Shown piece after piece: positions 1 through 6,584 of a DNA stretch of 12,523 bases. The position numbers and the translations under genes are program-made. Under the pieces are notes generated by a model. That model did no database searches and was not told where the DNA came from. It was given only the letters and a program-made list of their open reading frames with translations. Source of the stretch: CAYMLL01 sp964390645 (lineage in GTDB: Bacteria; Planctomycetota; UBA8108); the NCBI GenBank assembly GCA_964390645.1, contig CAYMLL010000237.1, positions 1 through 12,523 of the forward strand. Direction: 5' to 3'. The number at the start of each line of letters is the position of its first letter. The first letter of the stretch is position 1.

Positions 1-66
1 CGGGGCGGGGGGCCGGCGGCCCGGGCGCTGCTGGACTCGTCGGCCTCGTGGGGGTACAAGGTCGAC

Positions 67-1428
67 ATGAGACGTATCCGGCCCATCGCGCTCATCACGC
101 TGCTCGCCATGGTGGCCGAGTCGCCCGCGCGCTCACAGGAGATTCCCTACAGTCGCTACCGTCTCGGGAACGGGCTGACGGTGATCCTGCACGAGGATCA
201 CCGGCTGCCGCTGGTCTCGGTCAACCTCTGGTACTACGTCGGGTCGAAGGATGAGCCTCCGAAGCGTTCCGGATTCGCTCATCTCTTCGAGCATCTGATG
301 TTCATGGGCACCGAGAAGGTGCCGACCGGCCAGTTCGACCAGCGCATGGAGGCGGGCGGCGGCCACAACAACGCAACGACGTCCGCAGACCGCACCAACT
401 ACTTCGCGACCGGTCCGAAGGAGCTGCTCGACCTCCTGCTCTTTCTCGAGGCCGACCGTATGCAAGGGCTCGGCAAGGCGATGACTCTCGAGAAGCTCGA
501 CGTCCAGCGAGGCGTCGTCCGCAACGAGCGGCGGCAGAGCTACGAGAACCGTCCATACCGGAAGGCCGAGCTCGAGATCCCGGGTTGGATCTATCCCCGG
601 GATCATCCCTACAGCTGGCCGGTCATCGGCTCGCACGAGGATCTCGAGAGCGCGTCGGTTTCCGACGTGGTCAACTTCTTCGACGGGTTCTACTTCGCTC
701 GCAACGCGTCTCTCGTGATCGCGGGTGACTTCGACCCCGACGAGGCGCGACGCCTCGTCGAGAAGTACTTCGCATCGCTCGCCTCGCGTCCGGCGCTCCG
801 GCGGCCGACGGTGCTCGCTGCGAGCCTGGACGGTATGCTGCGCAGAACGTTGCGCGACGCGGTGCGACTGCCTCTGGTGACGTTCGCATGGCATTCACCG
901 GGTCTCTACGCCGATGGCGACGCGGAGCTGGACATCCTCGCGAACGTCCTCGGCGGAGGCAAGTCGAGCCGCCTCTACCGCAGGCTCGTCTACGAGAAGA
1001 AGATCGCGCAGAGCGTCGACGTGTACCAGTACTCGCGGTACCTCGGCGGGCAGTTTCGCATCGAGATTCTCGGTGGACCCGGCGAGGACGATATCGCGCG
1101 AGTCGCCGGGCTCCAGGAGATCGAGCGGACGGTCGACGAGGAGATCGCTCGCCTGATTCGCGAGGGACCGACTCAGCGCGAGGTCGACCGTGCCCGCAAC
1201 AGTATCGAGACCTCGTTCTGGCGCAACCTCGAGTCGCTTGGCCAGAGGGCGGATCTGCTCAATCGCTACCAGTTCTACTTCGACGATCCTGGTGCGATCG
1301 GTCGTGACGTGAAGCGTTATCGCGATGCGACCCCGGCGACGGTGGCCAAGGCGGCGAAGACGGTCCTGCGTGAGGATGCGCGCCTCGTTCTCCACGTGCT
1401 CCCGAAGCAGAAGGCGGCTGGCGAATGA
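67..1428 (+). CDS. Secreted M16 family zinc metallopeptidase, catalytic subunit
   Basis: Predicted periplasmic insulinase/pitrilysin-type (M16) endopeptidase of 453 aa, the size of a one-half M16 subunit. Residues 1-24 look like a Sec signal (MRRIRP, a hydrophobic stretch, then a likely cut near SPARS-Q). The inverted zinc motif HLFEH lies at 72-76 and the third ligand is probably E154 in VRNERR, the normal M16 spacing. The second M16 domain runs from about residue 200 and includes the GGGKSSRLYRRL stretch at 297-306. At the place where M16 proteins carry the substrate-binding Arg/Tyr pair, this one has V308 and Q315, so it lacks that half-site. The next gene supplies it and overlaps by 4 nt, so the two are expected to form a heterodimer. 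The ATG at 67 has only a weak AAGG at 58-61. The same frame stays open to the left edge, so an upstream start cannot be fully excluded, but the signal peptide favours 67. Confidence 0.94.
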   Translation: MRRIRPIALITLLAMVAESPARSQEIPYSRYRLGNGLTVILHEDHRLPLVSVNLWYYVGSKDEPPKRSGFAHLFEHLMFMGTEKVPTGQFDQRMEAGGGHNNATTSADRTNYFATGPKELLDLLLFLEADRMQGLGKAMTLEKLDVQRGVVRNERRQSYENRPYRKAELEIPGWIYPRDHPYSWPVIGSHEDLESASVSDVVNFFDGFYFARNASLVIAGDFDPDEARRLVEKYFASLASRPALRRPTVLAASLDGMLRRTLRDAVRLPLVTFAWHSPGLYADGDAELDILANVLGGGKSSRLYRRLVYEKKIAQSVDVYQYSRYLGGQFRIEILGGPGEDDIARVAGLQEIERTVDEEIARLIREGPTQREVDRARNSIETSFWRNLESLGQRADLLNRYQFYFDDPGAIGRDVKRYRDATPATVAKAAKTVLREDARLVLHVLPKQKAAGE

Positions 1429-2948
1429 GCGCCGGCACGATCACTCTTCCTCGCCTGCTCCAGGCTTTCGTGGTGATCTCGAGCGGCCTTCTCGGAGGCT
1501 GTGGCCCGCGACAGGTGACGACCGGGGAGCAGCGTGCGGACCCGGCGTCGTCGCAGGGCAAGTCCGGCGGCATCGAGGTGGCGGTTCCCGGGTCCGCCGT
1601 TCTCGCCAACGGTCTGTCTCTGCGTCTCGTCAAGGCCGATAACGTGCCACTCGTGACGATCACGCTCGTCGTTCCGTGCGGGTCGGCCAGCGACCCGGAG
1701 GGCAAGGAAGGACTCGCGTCGCTGACCGCGAGCATGCTCGACGAGGGTGCGGGCACGCGCTCCGCCCTCGATCTCGCGGAGGAGATCGAGTTTCTGGGCG
1801 CGAGCCTGTCGATCGACACGAAGCGCGACTATGCGACGATCTCGATGCAGACGCTTGCGCGCAACCTCCAGGAGGCCCTCGATCTCTTCGCGGACGTCGT
1901 CGTCCGTCCGAGCTTTGACGAAGAGGAGTGGGCGCGCGTCAAGCGGCTGCGGCTCAATTCGCTTCGTCAGCGTAGCGAGAATGCCGTCTCGGTGGCGCGT
2001 CTGGTCGGCGATCGTCTGTTCTACGGCGAGGGACACCCGTATTCACACCCTCCGGCCGGCTTCGTGGACTCGGTCGAGAAGATCGAGCTCGATGATGTGC
2101 GCGCTTTCTGGATGTCGGTAGCTCGTCCTTCACGATCGATGCTTCTGGTCACGGGCGACTTCGAGATCGGGGAGCTGAAGATGCTCGTGGACGCCCGGCT
2201 CGGGGCCTGGAAACCCGACCACGAGCTCATCGGCTCGCCGGTGATCACCGGCACCCGGACGCCGGCGAGGTCGAGAGCCCGCCTCATCATCGTCGACAAG
2301 CCCGATTCGCCGCAGACCGTCATCCGCGTCTACCAGGTCGCGCCGGCTTTCGGCGCGCCGCAGGTTCCGCCTCTGCTGCTCGTGAACACCGTTCTGGGCG
2401 GGACCTTCACGAGCCGACTCAACTCGAATCTGCGCGAGGACAAGAAGATCACTTACGGCGCGCGGAGCTACCTCAACGCGCCGCTGAGCGACTTCGGGTA
2501 CATCGTGGCCGCGACCTCGGTGCAGACTGACGCGACCGCGATGGGCCTGGCGGAGCTCCATCGCGAGTTCCGCGGGATCGCCACCGGGAAGCTGCGCGAA
2601 GGCGAGCTCTCCAAGGCTCGCGCCTCGCGACAGAGTCGCCTGGTCGAGTCGATGGAGCGGCAGAGCTCGTTGCTGTCGATCTACGAGACGAGCGCTGCGG
2701 CGCGGAAGCCACCCGCGGAGCGCCGGGACTTCTACCGCCGCCTGTTACGGGTGACCCGGGAGGAGGTCGAGGCGACTTGCCGCGCGGTCTTCGACTGGGA
2801 CCGAGCTCTGATCGTCCTTGTCGGGGACCTTTCGAAGATCGTCCTGGCGATCGAGACTCTCCAGAGCGCGGAAGGTGCCGAGAGACTGGGGCTCACCGGG
2901 GGGTTGTCGCTGCCGGAGCCCGAGCTCAAGGACCGGGAAGGGCGCTGA
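1425..2948 (+). CDS. M16 family peptidase, non-catalytic lipoprotein subunit
   Basis: A 507-aa M16 homologue that lacks the zinc site. Where its partner has HLFEH, this protein reads S99-L-T-A102-S103, so all three motif residues are replaced. It keeps the R/Y pair that binds substrate in M16 enzymes (R337 and Y344 in LREDKKITYGARS). Family knowledge: in bacterial M16 pairs one subunit has HxxEH and the other has R/Y, and both are needed for activity. The N terminus is a lipoprotein signal: hydrophobic LLQAFVVISS, then the lipobox L23-G-G-C26. Residue +2 is Gly, not Asp, so outer-membrane sorting is inferred. The ATG at 1425 overlaps the preceding TGA (ATGA), with AGAAGG at 1409-1414 as ribosome site, which implies translational coupling. 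Core domains span about residues 55-260 and 285-470, and the last 35 residues are polar tail. Confidence 0.93.
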   Translation: MSAGTITLPRLLQAFVVISSGLLGGCGPRQVTTGEQRADPASSQGKSGGIEVAVPGSAVLANGLSLRLVKADNVPLVTITLVVPCGSASDPEGKEGLASLTASMLDEGAGTRSALDLAEEIEFLGASLSIDTKRDYATISMQTLARNLQEALDLFADVVVRPSFDEEEWARVKRLRLNSLRQRSENAVSVARLVGDRLFYGEGHPYSHPPAGFVDSVEKIELDDVRAFWMSVARPSRSMLLVTGDFEIGELKMLVDARLGAWKPDHELIGSPVITGTRTPARSRARLIIVDKPDSPQTVIRVYQVAPAFGAPQVPPLLLVNTVLGGTFTSRLNSNLREDKKITYGARSYLNAPLSDFGYIVAATSVQTDATAMGLAELHREFRGIATGKLREGELSKARASRQSRLVESMERQSSLLSIYETSAAARKPPAERRDFYRRLLRVTREEVEATCRAVFDWDRALIVLVGDLSKIVLAIETLQSAEGAERLGLTGGLSLPEPELKDREGR

Positions 2949-2979
2949 CGGCTCCTGACACCCTTCTTGTCGTGACGCC

Positions 2980-3594
2980 GTGCGAGCACTCATCATCGTC
3001 GACGTACAGTACGACTTTTGCCCCGGCGGCGCGCTCGAAGTTCCCGGCGGCGACGAGGTGATCGAGCTGATCAACCGGTTCGCGCCGAGCTTCGATCTCG
3101 TCGTCGCGACGCAGGACTGGCACCCGCGCAATCACGGCAGCTTCGCGCTGAACCACGGACGGGAGCTCTACGACACGATCGAGCTCGCCGGGCTTCCCCA
3201 GACGCTCTGGCCGGTCCATTGTGTCCAGGGCGAGCGTGGGGCCGAGCTTCACGAGGCTCTCGACCGGGGGCCCATCGAGCGGGTCTTTCCCAAGGGCACC
3301 AACCCGACGATCGACTCCTACAGCGGGTTCTTCGACAACGCACATCGCCAGGCGACCGGGCTCGGCAACTTCCTCGAGGAGCACGAAGTGGACGAAGTTT
3401 TCATCAGCGGGCTGGCGACGGACTACTGCGTGCTGTTTACTGCGCTGGACGCTCGCCGTCTCGGGCTCGAGACGAGCGTCGTGATCGACGCCTGTCGCGG
3501 CGTCGAGCTCGAGCCCGGCGACATCGACGCCGCCGTCAAGAGGATGGAGGATGCGGGAGTGCGCATGGTGACGAGTGAGGATCTCTCACGATGA
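2980..3594 (+). CDS. pncA: Nicotinamidase (isochorismatase fold)
   Basis: Cytoplasmic enzyme that hydrolyses nicotinamide to nicotinate and ammonia in NAD+ salvage. It has 204 aa, usual for PncA. The full catalytic triad is visible: D8 in IIVDVQYDF, K105 in FPKGT, and C150 in SGLATDYC. The metal ligands also match the family: D46 and H48 in TQDWHP, H52, and H80 in WPVHCVQG. The conserved TDYCV and the DACRGV stretch near 170-175 separate it from general isochorismatases. The start is GTG at 2980. It is fixed by the family N terminus, which begins just before ALIIVDVQ, although no convincing Shine-Dalgarno precedes it. It follows the M16 pair by 31 nt and precedes an ADP-ribosylglycohydrolase by 28 nt. 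Nicotinamide is the by-product of ADP-ribosyltransferases and sirtuins, so the two neighbours may recycle both products of such reactions (inference). Confidence 0.95.
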   Translation: MRALIIVDVQYDFCPGGALEVPGGDEVIELINRFAPSFDLVVATQDWHPRNHGSFALNHGRELYDTIELAGLPQTLWPVHCVQGERGAELHEALDRGPIERVFPKGTNPTIDSYSGFFDNAHRQATGLGNFLEEHEVDEVFISGLATDYCVLFTALDARRLGLETSVVIDACRGVELEPGDIDAAVKRMEDAGVRMVTSEDLSR

Positions 3595-3612
3595 TGCACG
3601 CTGCGAGGAGAC

Positions 3613-3619
3613 AAGGAAG
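3613..3619 (+). promoter_or_regulatory. Ribosome binding site that decides the ADP-ribosylglycohydrolase start
   Basis: AAGGAAG lies 3 nt before the ATG at 3623, and a second GAGGAG lies at 3605-3610 (12 nt before it). Together they favour the ATG over the in-frame GTG at 3575, which would add 16 charged residues with no family counterpart and overlap pncA. Confidence 0.55.
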
Positions 3620-3622
3620 AGA

Positions 3623-4540
3623 ATGAGCACCGGCAACAGGACCCCGACCCGACTCTCTCTCGACGGTCTGTCGATCGGCGACGCCTTCGGGCAGAAGTTC
3701 TTCACGCACCCGGAGATCGTCGCCGGCCTCATCGAGGAGCGCGCCGTGCCCTCGGGTCCGTGGTCGTACACGGACGACACCGAGATGGCGCTGTCGATCG
3801 TCTGGGTTCTCGAGGAGTACGGGAGGGTCGACCAGGACGCGCTCGCGGTCCGTTTTTCAGAGAGCTACGATTCGACACGCGGCTACGGCTCCGCGATGCA
3901 CCAGGCGCTGGCCCGCGTGCGCACCGGCGAGCCGTGGTCGTCGGTGTCGCGCAGCCTCTTCGGTGGCGAGGGATCCTTCGGCAACGGCGCGGCGATGCGC
4001 GTCGCCCCCCTCGGAGCCTTCTTTGCCGACGACCTCGACGCGGTCGTCCGGGAGGCGTCGCGGTCGGCGGAGGTGACGCACGCGCATCGGGAGGCGATCG
4101 CCGGCGCCATCGCGGTGGCGGTTACCGCCGCCTGGTCGACGCGCCTGCGCGGAGAGACGCCGGGCATCAAGATCGCTGACCTCATCGATCTCGTCATTCC
4201 CCACGTCCCCGGGGGGCTCGTGCGCGAAGGTCTCCTCAAGGCTCGTGGGATCGACCGGAGCGAGCCATCACCGGCCGTAGCTCGGGTGCTGGGTAATGGC
4301 GAGAATGTCACCGCGCAGGACACCGTTCCCTTCGTGATCTGGAGCGCGGCGAAGCACCTCGACGACTTCGTGGAGGGGATGTGGCAGACGGTCAGCGGCC
4401 TCGGCGATCGCGACACGACCTGCGCCATGGTGGGAGGCATCATCGGACCCTTCGTCGGCGAGGAAGGTCTGCCCGCGGACTGGATCGATCGACGCGAGCC
4501 GCTGCCGCTTCCCGTGAGCTCGGCGCGGACGTCGGAGTAG
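3623..4540 (+). CDS. ADP-ribosylglycohydrolase family protein (DraG/ARH-like)
   Basis: Predicted dimetal (Mg/Mn) hydrolase that removes ADP-ribose from a protein, nucleic acid or small molecule. It has 305 aa, typical for the DraG/ARH family. Family marks in order: GLSIGDAFG at 15-23; the metal motif WSYTDDTEM at 47-55 with T50, D51 and D52; GSFGNGAAMRVAPLG at 117-131; the helix THAHREAIAGAIAVA at 152-166; and the C-terminal metal motif GDRDTT at 261-266 with D262, D264 and T265. All expected metal ligands are present, so it should be active. The true target (arginine-, serine- or nucleic acid-linked ADP-ribose) cannot be read from sequence. No ADP-ribosyltransferase is in the window. It lies between nicotinamidase and a helicase gene, 28 nt and 7 nt away, so co-transcription is likely. 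Confidence 0.92.
   Translation: MSTGNRTPTRLSLDGLSIGDAFGQKFFTHPEIVAGLIEERAVPSGPWSYTDDTEMALSIVWVLEEYGRVDQDALAVRFSESYDSTRGYGSAMHQALARVRTGEPWSSVSRSLFGGEGSFGNGAAMRVAPLGAFFADDLDAVVREASRSAEVTHAHREAIAGAIAVAVTAAWSTRLRGETPGIKIADLIDLVIPHVPGGLVREGLLKARGIDRSEPSPAVARVLGNGENVTAQDTVPFVIWSAAKHLDDFVEGMWQTVSGLGDRDTTCAMVGGIIGPFVGEEGLPADWIDRREPLPLPVSSARTSE
4534..4537 (+). promoter_or_regulatory. Ribosome binding site supporting a TTG start for the helicase
   Basis: GGAG inside the last codons of the ADP-ribosylglycohydrolase gene lies 10 nt before TTG 4548. It supports that non-ATG start and coupling of the two genes. Confidence 0.4.
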
Positions 4541-4547
4541 CGGTCTC

Positions 4548-6461
4548 TTGAGCCGGATTCCGGCGGTCGACGCCTTCGTCGACGCACATCTGCGTCTGCT
4601 CGATCTCGAGCGGCATGCCGAGGTCGACGAGGCTCGCCGCCTTCTGCGCCAGCTTCCGGCCGAGGACCTCGAGCGTCGCGGCGTGACGATGCTGCGTCTG
4701 CGCATCGCCGAGGAGGCGATCGGGCTCGGTGGTCGCACGCTCGTGACGCTCGAGCCGTCGACGGGTGGCGATCTGCCGCCGTCGCGGTTCTCGGCGGGCG
4801 ACATCGTCAGCGTGCGTACACACGGTGACTTGTCCAGGAGCGAGCGCCCGCCGACTGGCGTCGTCTGGCGGGTGCGCGTCGGGGCCATCGTCGTCGCGCT
4901 CGATGACGATGCCGACGATCTCCGCGAGCCGGTGCGGCTCGATCGTGTTGCCAACGATGTTACCTACCGGCGGCTGCGCGATGCGCTGGGGCGGCTGCGG
5001 GACTACGGGAAGGGGCCGGCGATTCGGCTGCGGGATACGCTCTTCGATCGGCGGGGTCCTTCTTTCGAGGAGCGGTCGGGGGCCGTCGGGTCGGTCGACT
5101 TTCTCGATCGCACTCTGGATGGTTCGCAAAAGGAGGCCGTCGCCTTCGCCCTGTCGGCGAAAGACGTCGCGTTGATTCACGGTCCGCCGGGTACCGGCAA
5201 GACGACGGCGGTGGTCGAGGTCATTCGTCAGGCGCTACGGCGCGGCGAACGCGTCTGCGTCTGTGCGCCGTCGAATGTCGCGGTGGACAACGTCGTCGAG
5301 AGGCTGGTGCGCGCGGGTGTCCAGGTCGTACGGCTCGGTCATCCTGCGCGCCTCCTGCCGGCCGTGATCGAGCACTCGCTCGATCATCTGGTCGCTCGCA
5401 CGGAGGGCGCGAAGATCGCTGCGCAGCTGCGCAAGGAAATCGCGGAGGGCTCTCGCCAGGTGCGGCGGGCGAAGGACAAGATGGAGCGCTGGCAGCGCCG
5501 CGATGCCGTACGTCGGCTGCGCCGCGAGCTTCGGGAGCTCGAGGACCGCACCACGCATCAGCTGGTGTCCGACGCCGACGTCGTGCTGGCGACGTTGACG
5601 GGATCCGCGGACTCGCACGTCTCGAAGGAGGAGTTCGACCTGCTCGTCATCGACGAGGCTGCTCAGGCGATCGAGGCTTCGTGCTGGATCCCGCTGTTGC
5701 GCGCACGCCGCGTCGTGCTCAGCGGCGATCACCTGCAGTTGCCGCCGACGATTCGCTCGCGTGATGCCGAGAAGGGTGGCCTCGGCCGCACGCTCTTCGA
5801 GCGTCTCGTGGATGTGCACGGCCAGGAGGTGACGCGTATGCTCGGCGTGCAGTACCGCATGCACGAGAGCATCATGACCTGGTCGTCCGAAGCTCTCTAC
5901 GAGGGGCGTATCGTCGCGCATGACTCGGTGCGCGATCACGTGCTCGCGGATCTCGATGGAGTCTCGGCGACCGAGGACACGATCGTGCCGGTGGTCCTCA
6001 TCGACACCGCCGGCTGCGACTTCGAGGAGGAGCGTGAGGTCGAGGGAGACTCTCGCTCGAACGAGGGCGAGGCCGGGATCGTCGCGACGCACATCGGGAG
6101 GCTGGTCGAGGCCGGTGTCGTGCCGGGCGACATCGCTGTCATCACGCCCTACAACGCCCAGGTAGGTCTGCTGCGCTCTCGTCTTCTCGATGCGCATCCC
6201 GGGATCGAGGTCGGCAGTGTCGACGGCTTCCAGGGGCGCGAGAAGGAGGCGGTGGTGATTTCGCTGGTTCGCTCGAACCCGCGAGGCGAGGTCGGCTTCC
6301 TGGCCGACGAGCGACGCCTCAATGTCGCCGTCACTCGCGCCCGGCGGCACGTCGCGATCATCGGTGACAGCGCCACAGTGGCGAGCCACCCCTTTCTCGG
6401 GAGGCTCGTCGAGTACATCCAGGCACACGGCGAGTACCGCAGCGCGTGGGAGTATCGCTAG
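4548..6461 (+). CDS. Superfamily 1B DNA/RNA helicase, Upf1/IGHMBP2-like
   Basis: ATP-dependent 5'-3' type helicase of the Upf1/SMUBP2/Dna2 group, 637 aa. The order is: helical N terminus (1-60); a small beta-barrel-like region (about 62-130) like domain 1B of IGHMBP2; Q-motif glutamine Q194 in DGSQKEAV; Walker A GPPGTGKT at 212-219; motif Ia APSNVAVDN at 240-248; a charged helical insert (about 287-338) likely forming the stalk; Walker B VIDEAAQ at 367-373; motif III GDHLQLPP at 393-400; motif IV QYRMHE at 435-440; motif V around VDGFQGREKE at 558-567; motif VI LNVAVTRARR at 591-600. All motifs are intact. There is no R3H or zinc-finger tail as in human IGHMBP2, and no nuclease domain. TTG start, 7 nt after the preceding stop. 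Whether it acts on DNA or RNA is unknown. It is last in the + strand run, next to an ADP-ribosylhydrolase. Confidence 0.93.
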   Translation: MSRIPAVDAFVDAHLRLLDLERHAEVDEARRLLRQLPAEDLERRGVTMLRLRIAEEAIGLGGRTLVTLEPSTGGDLPPSRFSAGDIVSVRTHGDLSRSERPPTGVVWRVRVGAIVVALDDDADDLREPVRLDRVANDVTYRRLRDALGRLRDYGKGPAIRLRDTLFDRRGPSFEERSGAVGSVDFLDRTLDGSQKEAVAFALSAKDVALIHGPPGTGKTTAVVEVIRQALRRGERVCVCAPSNVAVDNVVERLVRAGVQVVRLGHPARLLPAVIEHSLDHLVARTEGAKIAAQLRKEIAEGSRQVRRAKDKMERWQRRDAVRRLRRELRELEDRTTHQLVSDADVVLATLTGSADSHVSKEEFDLLVIDEAAQAIEASCWIPLLRARRVVLSGDHLQLPPTIRSRDAEKGGLGRTLFERLVDVHGQEVTRMLGVQYRMHESIMTWSSEALYEGRIVAHDSVRDHVLADLDGVSATEDTIVPVVLIDTAGCDFEEEREVEGDSRSNEGEAGIVATHIGRLVEAGVVPGDIAVITPYNAQVGLLRSRLLDAHPGIEVGSVDGFQGREKEAVVISLVRSNPRGEVGFLADERRLNVAVTRARRHVAIIGDSATVASHPFLGRLVEYIQAHGEYRSAWEYR

Positions 6462-6558
6462 CAGGGCCGTCCAGGTCGGACCCGGGGCCGCGAGAGCCGG
6501 TGAGCTGACGGTCTTGCGTCCGCGGAGGTGCCGGTCCCGTTCGCGACCTTCGGCGTTG

Positions 6559-6573
6559 GCCGGACCACCCGGC
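6559..6573 (+). terminator. Weak hairpin after the helicase gene
   Basis: GCCGG (6559-6563), a 5-nt loop, then CCGGC (6569-6573), followed by TTACCCT. The stem is short and the T-run poor. It lies in the 123-nt gap between the convergent helicase and dehydratase genes, where a terminator is expected. Confidence 0.22.
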
Positions 6574-6584
6574 TTACCCTCGAA

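Noticed and set aside
133..894. 253-aa open frame on the - strand
   Set aside because: Lies wholly antisense to the M16 peptidase, arginine/valine-rich with no family resemblance. Long antisense frames are common in GC-rich genes.
3575..3622. GTG 3575 as start of the ADP-ribosylglycohydrolase
   Set aside because: Overlaps pncA and adds 16 charged residues. ATG 3623 has a good ribosome site and suits the family N terminus.
5235..6428. 397-aa open frame on the - strand
   Set aside because: Antisense shadow of the helicase, low-complexity R/D/H-rich composition, and no motif.
4548..6461. Helicase with hydrolase as a phage-defence pair
   Set aside because: The helicase lacks a nuclease or defence-associated domain, and there are no toxin, integrase or other defence genes in the window. 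A housekeeping role is at least as likely, so I keep only the weaker association claim.
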